Below, piece by piece: positions 21,501-26,520 of a stretch of DNA of 64,000 bases (position 1 is its first letter; every line of letters begins with the position of its first letter). A program made the position numbers and the translations under genes. A model generated the notes under the pieces. The model was given only the letters and a program-made list of their open reading frames with translations. It searched no databases and was not told the DNA's origin. The stretch lies in NCBI RefSeq assembly GCF_032854445.1, contig NC_088305.1, positions 7,879,606 to 7,943,605 of the forward strand, written 5' to 3'. The stretch comes from Liolophura sinensis. Its lineage: Eukaryota > Mollusca > Polyplacophora > Chitonida > Chitonidae.

Positions 21501-21638
21501 AATGACTGCCGTTGCTGCCAGGCGCAGACGACCGTGTCCAGACCGCTGAAGCTGAAGTGTGATAACGGTACGATCATCGAGCGGTCCTACAAAGTGCCGA
21601 CCAGCTGTGGCTGCAGCGTGTGCACCGGAAGTCCATAA
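48..21638 (+). CDS. Secreted mucin/VWF/hemocytin-like gene, 3' part (18 joined exons plus a 5' exon array)
   Basis: This is the C-terminal part of a large extracellular Cys-rich mucin-like glycoprotein. Exons at 1477, 3434, 4378, 5154, 5907, 7526, 8363, 10414, 11850, 12781, 14424, 15681, 16995, 18650, 19347, 20109, 20621 and 21313 all have GT/AG borders and matching phases. Together they give 4,052 nt: two bases completing an upstream codon, then 1,350 codons including stop. Domains in order are PTS repeats, WxxW, PTS, F5/8 type C, WxxW, Cys-rich TIL/VWC-like, LDLa, VWC-like and CTCK. From family knowledge, gel-forming mucins, von Willebrand factor and arthropod hemocytin/hemolectin end in VWC and CTCK modules, and the CTCK mediates disulfide dimerisation. 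A role in mucus or in haemolymph aggregation is inference. The signal peptide and any VWD modules would lie upstream of the window. No single known family matches the whole architecture, so I give no symbol. Confidence 0.85.
541..1476 (+). other. Intron, no further feature recognised
   Basis: This is intronic DNA between the WxxW exon array and the large PTS exon. It is AT-rich and I see no repeat or exon in it. An antisense open frame at 826-1140 has no recognisable domain and I treat it as chance. The intron ends in a good pyrimidine tract and CAG at 1474-1476. Confidence 0.6.
1477..3072 (+). CDS. Giant exon: mucin PTS repeats flanking a WxxW (CysD) domain
   Basis: The exon is 1,596 nt and enters and leaves in phase 1. 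Residues from about 1500 to 2336 are Thr/Ser/Pro-rich repeats of 49 residues (147 bp), typical of heavily O-glycosylated mucin regions. At 2340-2591 (84 codons) lies a WxxW domain opening with CGWTPWMNG and ending with CSNYEIRVYC, with the expected spaced cysteines. This domain occurs in mucin-2/5-type proteins and some invertebrate matrix proteins. A second PTS stretch follows to 3072. The acceptor is TTTTTTGCTTCAG and the donor is CAG|GTAAGA. Reading continues past the donor to a stop near 3120, which I take as intron. Confidence 0.9.
1534..2330 (+). repeat. Coding 147-bp tandem repeats (49-residue PTS units)
   Basis: The phrase CTGGTTCTCC recurs at 1534, 1681, 1828, 1975, 2122 and 2269, an exact 147-bp period. 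Units differ by a few substitutions, many of them synonymous or Thr/Ser/Pro conservative. The near identity also keeps antisense frames open, for example at 1643-2509 on the - strand. I regard these as by-products. Confidence 0.95.
2650..3050 (+). repeat. Second block of 147-bp PTS repeats
   Basis: About two and a half further copies of the same 49-residue PTS unit follow the WxxW domain. They are as similar to the first block as the first-block units are to each other. This suggests exchange or duplication across the intervening WxxW segment. Confidence 0.9.
3073..3433 (+). other. Short intron, nothing else recognised
   Basis: This 361-bp AT-rich intron separates the PTS/WxxW exon from the first discoidin exon. 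No repeat, RNA gene or mobile element is seen. Confidence 0.6.
3434..3726 (+). CDS. Exon: F5/8 type C (discoidin) domain, first two thirds
   Basis: The exon is 293 nt and runs from phase 1 to phase 0. It encodes NCTLSMQMVQ, SSWMPS, QYVEVDFG, TGVTTQGRG and a YTVEYAYN strand, the usual order of conserved strands in F5/8 type C domains. These domains bind glycans or phospholipids in coagulation factors and discoidins, and arthropod hemocytin also carries them. The donor GACAAG|GTAAGG is the first of four tandem donor copies. Confidence 0.9.
3640..4065 (+). repeat. About 97-bp tandem array across the discoidin exon donor
   Basis: The last roughly 90 bp of the exon and its donor are repeated. GTTGACAA(G/A)GTAAG occurs four times, at about 3719, 3817, 3913 and 4011, each preceded by a diverged copy of the ACTCACCACTGGAACACCTA segment. 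A fifth partial unit near 4040 still matches exon sequence (TCATACACTGTAGAG). Copies 2-4 carry stops or frameshifts relative to the exon, and I see no acceptor in front of them. Confidence 0.9.
4066..4377 (+). other. Rest of the intron inside the discoidin domain
   Basis: This single-copy intronic stretch contains a short imperfect duplication near 4295-4350 (ACCCTCCTGTTTTAACACC-like). The acceptor is CTCTCATTTCAG at 4366-4377. Confidence 0.55.
4378..4525 (+). CDS. Exon: F5/8 type C domain, C-terminal third
   Basis: The exon is 148 nt and runs from phase 0 to phase 1. It encodes NNDSTTPVTNWF, a PIRAQFIRIRPKSW strand and ends IALRFDILGC, the usual closing strand and Cys of the discoidin fold. 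It completes the domain begun at 3434. The donor is ACAAA|GTAAGT, the first of a 40-bp tandem array. Confidence 0.9.
4489..4748 (+). repeat. 40-bp tandem array of the discoidin exon end with its donor
   Basis: Units start at 4501, 4541, 4581, 4621, 4661 and 4701, an exact 40-bp period. The first unit is the real exon end and donor. The others repeat GATATCCTTGGTTGTTACAC and CAAAGTAAG. Five of six copies keep a GTAAG donor, and the third has GTTAG. Confidence 0.95.
4749..5153 (+). other. Intron, nothing else recognised
   Basis: This AT-rich intronic stretch lies between the 40-bp array and the small PTS exon. No repeat family is recognised. The acceptor ends TACTTGGTTTCAG. Confidence 0.55.
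5154..5228 (+). CDS. Small PTS linker exon
   Basis: This is a symmetrical 75-nt phase 1-1 exon of 25 codons rich in Thr, Val and Ser (STLRVSQTTPVTTTEVTTPV). It ends GAACAAG|GTACTG. It forms a short linker between the discoidin domain and the second WxxW domain. It could be skipped without a frameshift. Confidence 0.75.
5229..5906 (+). other. Intron, nothing else recognised
   Basis: This is 678 bp of AT-rich sequence. I see no minisatellite or SINE. The acceptor TCTCTGTTCACCCAG is at 5892-5906. Confidence 0.55.
5907..6182 (+). CDS. Exon: complete second WxxW (CysD) domain
   Basis: This symmetrical phase 1-1 exon of 276 nt encodes one whole WxxW domain. It opens CIKWGAWINN, has internal CQQPMEIECR and GLICNN, and ends CFDYEVRVGC. 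The whole domain on one symmetrical exon fits exon shuffling or duplication, unlike the first WxxW copy, which is embedded in the giant PTS exon. The donor is TGCA|GTGAGT. Confidence 0.9.
6183..7402 (+). other. Intron with one degenerate SINE
   Basis: This intron holds a degenerate SINE at about 6660-6870. The remainder is AT-rich single-copy sequence. Confidence 0.55.
6660..6870 (+). mobile_element. Degenerate SINE, family B (GCATTAAACGCCAATCAATC tail)
   Basis: A tRNA-like head is followed by CTGGTAGTTTACTCCACAC, TCCACAAATCTCACCATCG and a terminal GGCATTAAACGCCAATCAA. The same order of blocks appears at about 18200-18385 and, partially, at 19825-19920. I judge it a second SINE family by this shared order only. 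Confidence 0.5.
7403..7509 (+). repeat. Tandem duplication of a branch-point region before an acceptor
   Basis: A 54-bp unit (ACAAAATCTCTGCCATAG ... CATTTCTCAACTATTG) occurs twice, at 7403 and 7457. It ends 16 bp before the CAG acceptor at 7525. TTCTCAAC resembles a branch-point sequence, so the 3' splice signal may be duplicated. Confidence 0.8.
7526..7698 (+). CDS. Exon: Thr-rich linker plus TIL-like Cys-rich module
   Basis: The exon is 173 nt and runs from phase 1 to phase 0. A short Thr/Ser linker is followed by CYLGMNTTFCPKEGCPNGMY and then CDGQKCVMIKNCPC. The spacing resembles the TIL or E modules of VWF and mucins. The donor is ATCAAG|GTAACC. Confidence 0.8.
8007..8123 (+). mobile_element. 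SINE family A, 5'-truncated, with target-site duplication
   Basis: It matches the 3' half of the window's main SINE family: GTTTCCTCCCAC, ATAATGCTGGC, GAGTACGGC, CACCAATCAAATAAAT. A 13-bp direct repeat with one mismatch (TATAAT(A/G)TGTACC) lies at 7994-8006 and 8124-8136 and marks the target site. Confidence 0.8.
8363..8458 (+). CDS. Exon: Cys-rich VWC-like module
   Basis: This 96-nt phase 0-0 exon encodes PGHIGVDKQCRTCTCFSG and then HCIPKKCPPC, a CxxCxC signature of VWC-type modules. It continues the module begun at 7526. The acceptor follows a (GTT)n run and the donor is GATCAG|GTGAGT. Confidence 0.85.
8870..9235 (+). repeat. 53-bp minisatellite, about 7 copies
   Basis: The unit begins GACAAGTCTTGTGGTTCACA and recurs every 53 bp from 8893. 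The last copies are slightly shortened. A diverged unit starts near 8830. Confidence 0.9.
9478..9692 (+). repeat. 36-bp minisatellite, 6 copies
   Basis: The unit GGGCTACAAGTGACACAACA plus 16 bp recurs every 36 bp (for example at 9551 and 9587). Because 36 is a multiple of three, several frames stay open on both strands. I do not regard them as genes. Confidence 0.9.
10180..10345 (+). repeat. Dispersed repeat C, copy 1
   Basis: It shares an order of blocks with 56795-56880: TTATACTGATACGGGT, AACCAGT(A/C)GTTGCAC, ATCCCCTT, CGAGGAAG. Both copies have the same orientation. The type of element is unknown. Confidence 0.65.
10414..10570 (+). CDS. Exon: Cys-rich segment plus LDL-receptor class A module
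   Basis: The exon is 157 nt and runs from phase 0 to phase 1. After TCACRCKGLKC it encodes a full LDLa module with six cysteines: FRCHNGQC, LLCDGAIDC and DSDELNC, including the acidic calcium-binding residues. LDLa modules bind ligands in many extracellular proteins. The donor is CTGCA|GTAAGT. Confidence 0.9.
10999..11572 (+). repeat. 53-bp minisatellite, about 10-11 copies
   Basis: The unit GCTGTCTGT(G/T)CCTGAAAGTG plus 33 bp has an exact 53-bp period (for example 11101 and 11154). Since 53 is not a multiple of three, one low-stop unit keeps all three - strand frames open for about 200 codons. These are artefacts of repetition. Confidence 0.95.
11850..11957 (+). CDS. Exon: PTS linker
   Basis: This symmetrical phase 1-1 exon of 108 nt encodes a Thr/Ser/Pro stretch (TMTPPTSTISATRTTPLSS onward), a probable O-glycosylated spacer after the LDLa module. 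The donor is CAACCA|GTAAGT. Confidence 0.8.
11958..12780 (+). other. Intron, nothing else recognised
   Basis: This is 823 bp of AT-rich single-copy sequence with no minisatellite or SINE seen. Confidence 0.55.
12781..12972 (+). CDS. Exon: VWC-like Cys-rich module
   Basis: This symmetrical phase 1-1 exon of 192 nt encodes VCDKTMCPPLSE, SDGCCDIYKVVCNCSGLTC and a terminal KECCPRC. The CC, CxC and CCxxC pattern resembles VWC modules. The donor is CTGCT|GTAAGT. Confidence 0.85.
12973..14423 (+). other. Intron, nothing else recognised
   Basis: This 1.45-kb intron is largely single-copy and AT-rich. I see no tandem array or SINE. It ends TTGCACGTTTCAG. Confidence 0.5.
14424..14470 (+). CDS. 47-nt Cys/Pro exon
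   Basis: This very short exon runs from phase 1 to phase 0 and encodes CPSVCPPPTDITCRS. It fits phase with both neighbours and carries cysteines in a VWC-like context. The donor is TTCG|GTAAAT. Confidence 0.75.
14557..15300 (+). repeat. 43-bp minisatellite, about 17 copies
   Basis: The unit TATAAAGTGGTTTCACATCA plus CATCTGCAGGAAACATGTAAATG has a 43-bp period (for example 14608 and 14651). Two main variants, CATCTGCAGG and CATCAGCAGG, are interspersed. Confidence 0.95.
15421..15471 (+). repeat. Dispersed repeat D core (GGTGAAAT family), copy 1
   Basis: It carries GGCAAATGGTCACAGGTAAC and CGGTGAAAT, then TTGTCACTTTAC. Related copies lie at 24210, 25255, 44289 (reverse) and 61491 (reverse). 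Confidence 0.6.
15681..15735 (+). CDS. 55-nt Cys exon
   Basis: The exon runs from phase 0 to phase 1 and encodes GSTRVTVISVCNCKSYAC. The CxC...C pattern continues the VWC-like module. The acceptor is CTATTTGCAG and the donor is TGTG|GTAAGG. Confidence 0.75.
15805..16580 (+). repeat. 29-bp minisatellite, about 26 copies
   Basis: The unit is GGGTGATGTCAGTATGGTGT plus GACTGTGCA. Copies to about 16180 are mixed with GGGTCATGCCAGTATAGTG variants. Later copies are more uniform. Confidence 0.95.
16995..17119 (+). CDS. Exon: PTS linker and start of VWC-like module
   Basis: The exon is 125 nt and runs from phase 1 to phase 0. It encodes a Thr/Ala/Pro-rich spacer, then CSRTLPNGTSHTYQ, which leads into the Cys-rich module at 18650. 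The donor is TATCAG|GTATGT. Confidence 0.85.
17345..18200 (+). repeat. 55-bp minisatellite, about 15 copies
   Basis: The unit GTGTAATTGAGCTGTCAACA plus 35 bp (period 55, for example 17494 and 17549) ends in CCTGTCACAGGTCAGTATG. Several sequence variants recur in blocks, suggesting higher-order duplication. Confidence 0.95.
18200..18390 (+). mobile_element. Degenerate SINE, family B
   Basis: It has GCCAGGGGTCAGTGGTTTAT, CTCCACCCATAAGT and CATCATATAACTGAAAAG in the same order as the element at 6660-6870. It is truncated and has no clear target-site duplication. Confidence 0.5.
18442..18634 (+). mobile_element. SINE family A inserted at a splice acceptor, with 14-bp target-site duplication
   Basis: The element runs from GTGAGTTCAAGTCCAGC (tRNA B-box region) to AAACACCAATCAAATAAATA. 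An identical 14-bp direct repeat, TTGTTTTGTTTCCA, flanks it at 18428-18441 and 18635-18648. The downstream copy is the polypyrimidine tract and most of the AG of the acceptor for the exon at 18650. Confidence 0.9.
18650..18760 (+). CDS. Exon: VWC-like module
   Basis: This phase 0-0 exon of 111 nt encodes PGQKWNETLCRSCKCEDD and then CMEKQCEKCKL. The WxxxxCxxCxC pattern is the classical start of a VWC module. The acceptor tract directly abuts a SINE tail. Confidence 0.9.
18855..19250 (+). repeat. 15-bp minisatellite (GTTGATAATGACCTx type)
   Basis: About 25 imperfect 15-bp units built on GTTGATAATGA fill most of the intron. Since 15 is a multiple of three, a VDNDxLDND-like frame stays open. I do not treat it as coding. 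Confidence 0.9.
19347..19430 (+). CDS. Exon: VWC end and start of the next VWC
   Basis: This phase 0-0 exon of 84 nt encodes VKIPGQCCPVCLPYAC and then VVDGKVYT. CCPVC closes one VWC module, and the C(V)xxG...Y motif opens another. The donor is TATACG|GTAATT. Confidence 0.88.
19443..19615 (+). mobile_element. SINE family A next to a splice donor
   Basis: It starts about 12 bp downstream of the donor at 19431 with GATCGCTGCGAGTTCAAGTC and ends GAGTACGGTGTAAAACACCA and ATCAAATC. It is diverged and shows no clear target-site duplication. Confidence 0.8.
19616..20108 (+). other. Rest of intron
   Basis: AT-rich sequence with a fragment of SINE family B near 19825-19920 (GGTTGGTGGTTTACCCTGGG). Nothing else is recognised. 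Confidence 0.45.
20109..20246 (+). CDS. Exon: VWC-like module, middle part
   Basis: This phase 0-0 exon of 138 nt encodes AGKVIPSASPEDKCLTTTC, then YIRKSWVSCPVDLPFCKE. The IP(S)xxxCxxxxC pattern resembles the last VWC module of hemocytin- and mucin-type proteins. The donor is AAAGAG|GTGAGA. Confidence 0.9.
20410..20600 (+). mobile_element. Possible tRNA-derived SINE of a third type
   Basis: A tRNA-like head contains GGTTGCATGTTCATATCCAGC (B-box-like GTTCATATCC), and the stretch ends near AATGTAAAAATCCATATCAA. Only one copy is seen, so the call is weak. Confidence 0.3.
20621..20672 (+). CDS. 52-nt exon closing the last VWC-like module
   Basis: The exon runs from phase 0 to phase 1 and encodes GQRDRDITGCCPLCLNS. 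The CCPLC motif ends the VWC module just before the cystine knot. The acceptor is TTTCTCTTCCAG and the donor is AGTA|GTAAGT. Confidence 0.88.
20673..21312 (+). other. Last intron
   Basis: It contains a SINE copy at 21040-21150. Nothing else is recognised. Confidence 0.6.
21040..21150 (+). mobile_element. SINE family A, 5'-truncated
   Basis: Recognised by GGGCTCTGCTCGGTTTCC, GCTGGTCGC and GTACGGCATAAAACACCAAT followed by an (AAAT)n tail. It is diverged. Confidence 0.8.
21313..21638 (+). CDS. Last exon: C-terminal cystine knot (CTCK) and stop codon
   Basis: The 326-nt terminal exon encodes about 108 residues and ends with TAA at 21636-21638. It begins ESTCATCDVKLVYG and contains VVCKNTEI, CSGYCGSSAKY, CRCCQ, LKCDNGT and a final CGCSVC. 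The CxGxC, CRCCQ and CGCxxC spacing is that of VWF/mucin-type CTCK domains, which make disulfide-linked dimers. Its position at the extreme C-terminus is canonical. Confidence 0.95.
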
Positions 21639-21757
21639 ACACCATCGGCCATTCCAACCGAAACACGGATCATCCGAACCGTTCCCGTTACCCGAACTTT
21701 TATTAGCCCAAGGACAAATTCTTACGGCATTTTAACTTATGTAGACAGTATGTTAAA

Positions 21758-22072
21758 AATAAATATATAAATAAATAATCTTCAATTTGTGGTTTCAAGA
21801 GGGAGTTTCATGTTTTGATCATTTTTTGTCCAGATGGACTGTTCATTTAAGATATTCTTAAGAGTACCAATGTGCTTCATGGTAACCGTGTTGCAGCCAA
21901 ATGGTTGCTGAAATTCTTAATTATGTAGTGTACATTATGGTTACCGTAATTAAATTATCAAAATAAAGTGAAAAGCAGCGCATGTGTGTTGAAATGTAAA
22001 TTATTAAGCGCTTAATCTTGTCTTGTGACATATTTGATTCAACTCCCACTCTGCACATTGTCATTCAATAAA
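21758..22072 (+). terminator. Candidate polyadenylation signals of the mucin-like gene
   Basis: AATAAA hexamers occur at 21758, 21770, 21962 and 22067. The first two lie about 120-135 bp after the stop codon. Which one is used cannot be told from sequence alone. Confidence 0.5.
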
Positions 22073-22149
22073 ACTAGTCTCTGCATGCTAAATATGGTTG
22101 TTTTGTTTTTGCACTTACATTGCCGAATGCTTATTCTAATACGTTAGCA

Positions 22150-22495
22150 GACCGCTTCTGTGGCCTAATGGATATAGCGTCTGCCTCGAATTCGGGTGAC
22201 CCGGAATCAAACCGGGTAGTACTAAACACTTTTTAAGCACATGTACTTGTTGCTGCCTCGCTTGTCGCCTAGCACAGAGGTTAGAGCAAGGAAAGAGGAT
22301 TGGTTTGCCCGGTGTCAGCATGATGTGACTGGGTTGAGTGTCATGTCTGGTGTCTTCGACATGATGCTTCAGTGACTGCATGTACTCGCTCTGCCACAAG
22401 AAGACACAGTATATGCACACACACACCTATTGAATCCTCCTCGTCATATGACTGAAAAATTGAGAAGTACGACATTAAACCCCAAAGGATTGATT
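22150..22495 (+). mobile_element. tRNA-Arg-like SINE, near full length
   Basis: The head TGGCCTAATGGATATAGCGT matches the A-box/D-arm of animal tRNA-Arg, and GGAATCAAACC is a decayed B box. The body holds GTCAGCATGATGTGACTGGG, GTGTCTTCGACATGAT and AAGAAGACACAGTATATGCA. The tail is GTCATATGACTGAAAAATTG and GACATTAAACCCCAAAG. Related truncated copies lie at 33865-34030 (reverse) and 34190-34400. Confidence 0.75.
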
Positions 22496-22499
22496 CATT

Positions 22500-24205
22500 C
22501 ATTTATATGTTCTGGTTGTAAATTCTCCGTAATACCAATAATCTTTGAGCACCATGATCTTGCGGGCTTACCATAAGATGGATTACATGCAGGATTACAC
22601 CAATGACATAAGAACCGATCGAGACCTCACTGCGGTAACTTAATTATTATGAATTATATTATAATGAATGATAGGGGTTGAACTCTTCAGTGACAGTACG
22701 TCTTACTTTCAAATTTTGACTGAAGTTATGAATGGTTTTGTAGATCCAGAACCTTATAATTGTCAAATTGATTTCTGAAGTTGGCACTCAGCTTAATGGG
22801 ACAGGTTAAGTTCCGGTTTCACCAAACTTTTATCAAGTCTTTTTTTTCTTAGGCATTACATAATACCATGCGTATTTGGTGTTTGACTTAAGTTTTTCGG
22901 GAAATACTCCATGTTGGAATTATAGTCAACAAAAAATCGGCTTACATGTAAATAATTTACTGATTTAGGAAGCTTTGTGGAACCGGGCTCAGATAGCTTG
23001 GATGTGGTGTCCCGTCTGCATGGTGTCATGTCTGCATGGTGTCTTCACAATGTTTCAGGGAGTCCACTCATTGTCGTCACTGGCACTAATCTGTTACAAA
23101 TATGTTATCGCAGCCGTGATACGACGAAAACAATGATAAAAGTGATGATTAACCTCAACCAAAAGTAGAACATGATGGCAGATTTTTTTAACCTGTCTGA
23201 GGTTTCACACGAATCTCAAGAATACTTCACTTAGACAATAACGGTCAAGTTTAGCTGCCCGAAGAAGCCAGTTAGATTTAAAAGAAAAGACAACAACAAC
23301 ACAATCCATTTTACATCCATGCAGAATCATTCCGCAAGACGGGCGAAAACAAACCAAAACGGTGACATATTTTTTCCGACATGCTTGGTAATTTCATAAA
23401 TTAACTTCTGATAAGGAATTCTTTCGAGGCCATGGGAGCCATGTTTTTATAAGGCAGCCAGAAAAACGATGTCGCGTCACTCGTACCTGAGTACGGACAT
23501 ATCCTTGAAAGTCAAAACAGGGTCTGGGAGACGTCAGCGGAAACAGTTACGTTCTGGGGTTATAGAAATAACTCACGTCTGAGTGAATAAAACTTATAAC
23601 ATGGCGGCGATTTTGATTTTCTCATTGCACCATTCTGCTTATTTTGAACTGCGATATCTCAGTTGTGCAACATCACAAAAAACAAAAATTATGCTTTTTA
23701 AAACTTTGTGTTGGATACTGTATCGATGCATACACATGTTTGCGTTTGAACAAGTGTTGTATTTTATTTTAAACATGCACCCCTCGCAAAAGCTTGAAAA
23801 GAAGAGCGAGTCTTACTCTGTAACAAACGTCATGATTGAGCTAAATTAAAGGCATGTTTTAGATTGTTCAGGCCCAGCTTCGTCACTGGTATCCTTGCGC
23901 GGAATTAATTAATTAGCATTCGTCAATAAAACTATAAAGCGAACGTAGAGAACGGCGCATGCGCTGTGAGGAGTATGTAAGACCCTCGGCATGAGGAGAG
24001 TATAATAGTCTGGAGTGAAACCGAGAGACTGAAACACTATATAGCGCCAGTCACGTGCCTTCCCAAACTGTCCTCTTCCTGACAATATAATACCAGTAAA
24101 TTGTCTGTCTGGTGTAAATGAATATGTATATTCGGTAGCCTACATGTCGTGCCTATGTGAAAAATCAATCAAACAAGCACAACACGATACACTAAATATA
24201 AAGAC
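22500..24205. other. Intergenic, no feature recognised
   Basis: AT-rich single-copy DNA downstream of the mucin-like gene. Short open frames such as 23583-23849 show no recognisable domain or splice context. Confidence 0.5.
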
Positions 24206-24209
24206 TGAT

Positions 24210-24302
24210 AATAGAGAGTAAACTTAGAGCAGGGACGAAAGTGTGATATTTGGCAAATGGTCACACGTAACCGGTGAAATCTCACATCTGGCCAACTTAC
24301 TT
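24210..24302 (+). repeat. Dispersed repeat D, copy 2
   Basis: It carries AGAGAGTAAAC, AGAGCAGGGACGAAAGTGTG, TTGGCAAATGGTCACACGTA and CCGGTGAAAT, then CCAACTTAC. It aligns with the copies at 15421, 25255 and 44289. Confidence 0.65.
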
Positions 24303-24449
24303 GTTTTAAGGTTCGTGTCAATGCTTGAACAGAAGCAAATTAAAATGTTGTTTTGTCATTACATTTAGGCCTAACAAACAATAACATTAACATGTCCTAA
24401 ACTGAAATGATATGGACACCAAAAGGGTGTGTAACTACATAATCAGCTG

Positions 24450-24640
24450 GCGTAAGATGGTTAGCGTGCCAGCGCGGCGCAATGACCCAGGAACCCCTCA
24501 CCAGTTCGGCCTGTTGTCAGTCCATGTTGAGCTCATGCTGGCTTCCTCTCCGGCGGATGGTCGTGGATTTCCCTGAGCCAGGTTTGAGGTCGTATTCTTG
24601 ATTACGATATTCTTGAGTTCACTAAAATAAATAAATAAAT
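24450..24640 (+). mobile_element. SINE family A, internally deleted
   Basis: It runs from GGTTAGCGTGCCAGCG (tRNA A-box side) through GAGCTCATGCTGGCTTCCTC to ATTCTTGAGTTC and (AAAT)n. The central block with CCACCATAATGC is missing. Confidence 0.75.
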
Positions 24641-25026
24641 AATTTGTACAGGCTGGCATGTATTCGTGTGTTTCTTTAATATATGATTTTAAAAAGCCCG
24701 AATAACATGGATAATATAGTTCACACTCGAATTAAATGAATAAAAAAATTTTCAATCATATTTAGAAAGAGTGGAAAGAAAGTACAGCTAGTATCACCCA
24801 TGTGGCTGGAGGGGTTGGGTTAGTCAAGTGCGAGGGACTCCCCATTTATACCTAGAAGAAATGAATGAAGAAGAAATCAGGAATCAGGTGAAGAACAAAG
24901 AGGGACAAAAGAAGGGGAGCCTTGGATGTGCCCTGCAGATACCCTGGCTCTGGGTCATAAACAATGGTTCATCATGTCAGTAAAGGGCTACGTATGCTAA
25001 AAAGGACTAGTTCAAAACCTTACACA

Positions 25027-25195
25027 GTGAGTTACCCCCGGGCTCTGCCAAGTTTCCTCCCACCTTAATGCTGGCGTTCTCTCCGGCCAACCGTTGGGAA
25101 GCTTGCCAGCGGATGGCCGTGTGTCTCCGAGCCCTGTTTCCTCCCACCATGATGCTATGTTGCCTTCATTCTTAATAATGTTTATATAGTCCACA
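25027..25195 (+). mobile_element. SINE family A, rearranged
   Basis: Two copies of the GTTTCCTCCCACC block are present (near 25050 and 25140) with TTCTCTCCGGCCAACCGTTG between them, so the element is partly duplicated or chimeric. Confidence 0.6.
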
Positions 25196-25254
25196 AGAAG
25201 AATCCTGTTTTATGCAGAAATGCAATATGAAAGAACAAACCAAACAGAATAAAA

Positions 25255-25335
25255 TCAGAGCAGCGAGGAGTGTGATAGTTGGCTTATATGGTCACACTTA
25301 ACCGCGGTGAAATGCGACCGCTTGTCAACTTACCC
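25255..25335 (+). repeat. Dispersed repeat D, copy 3
   Basis: It has AGAGCAGCGAGGAGTGTGAT, AGTTGGCTTATATGGTCACA, GGTGAAATGCGACC and TGTCAACTTACCCC. Confidence 0.65.
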
Positions 25336-25489
25336 CAGTCAGGGTGACCTGGCACCATGGATTAAGCTGAAATAGGTAAATAAAATGCAGTGAATTGATG
25401 TTCATTTCAATTCATTACATATCACAGATCTAGACTTACTCAAAATACTGTGTTACTATCGCATTTAATAATAAACAATTTAGTAATTA

Positions 25490-25625
25490 ATTTATTTATT
25501 TGATTAGTGTTTTACACCGTACTCAAGAATATTTGACTTATACGGCGACCGTCAGTATTATGATATGAGGAAATCGGACAGAGCTAGGGGGAGCCCACGA
25601 CCACAGATAGGTCATTCAGTGCATA
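25490..25625 (-). mobile_element. SINE family A, reverse orientation
   Basis: It begins TTTATTTATTTGATTAGTGT and TACACCGTACTCAAGAATAT, then the reverse-strand body up to CCCACGACCACAGATAGG. It is truncated on the tRNA side. Confidence 0.85.
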
Positions 25626-26177
25626 GATAGTAATAAAATGTGATATGTTTAAACATGAAATGAAGTTAAATATAACAATATAAATATAAATGTGTCTCTC
25701 ACGATAGCACATCATTACAACATATACTCGGGGGATTACTTCCCGCTGTCTTCCTGGATAATTCAAAAAATTTTAAATGAAGCAAAAATGCCCTTACGTA
25801 CCACGACAACATATGTTGTAGAGATGTAAAGTGCTCTTAGCTGAGGGCAACTTAACGCTAAGTAAGCTTCATGAAATCGGCCACTGGGCCGAATTGCACA
25901 AAGCCTTCTTAACGTTCACACCATGTAACCACTATGGCGATGTTATGCCAACGGTGCTTATTGTCATGGTAGTTACGTGCTCTTAGTGCAAGTGGGCCCT
26001 GGTACAAAAAACAATATTTTCCATAAGCCACCACAATCACCCTAGCTCGCTTAGCGCCATCCACCAGGCCGTTTTCTGGACAAAATATATTACACCCACT
26101 ACTTAGCTGTGATCTAGCTCTACCCACGACGACGACCGCAAGTGCTTCTACAAATTCTGACTAGTCTAACTATGATT

Positions 26178-26232
26178 TTTTTATTCACTTGATTGGTGTT
26201 TTACGCTCTACTCAAGAATATTTCCAAACTAT
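26178..26232 (-). mobile_element. SINE family A tail fragment, reverse
   Basis: Only the tail block is present: ATTCACTTGATTGGTGTTTT followed by ACGCTCTACTCAAGAATATT. Confidence 0.75.
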
Positions 26233-26440
26233 GAATTAGATCACCAACCATCGCACTTGATTAACAAACTTGTACACTTCAGCAATCGCTGCGTTTTGTT
26301 CCTTGGTTTTGTTTTGTTTCGTTTTTTGTTTTGTTGTTGTTGTTATTATAGTATAGTGATTTTACACTTAGAGAACAGATGTGGTGCTTGACAACTGCCA
26401 GCCACTTGCAGCAAATAATGAAGTTTTCCAAGTGTGGGAT

Positions 26441-26520
26441 AAAACAACTCCTCATAATTGGAGATAAAACAACTCCTCATAATTGGAGATAAAACAACTC
26501 CTCATAATTGGAGATAAAAC
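26441..26520 (+). repeat. 25-bp tandem triplication
   Basis: The unit AAAACAACTCCTCATAATTG plus GAGAT occurs at 26441, 26466 and 26491, nearly perfect. Confidence 0.95.

Noticed and set aside
22150-22225. A possible functional tRNA-Arg gene
   Set aside because: The A box matches but the B box and anticodon arm are decayed, no acceptor stem pairs, and the sequence continues into a SINE body and tail.
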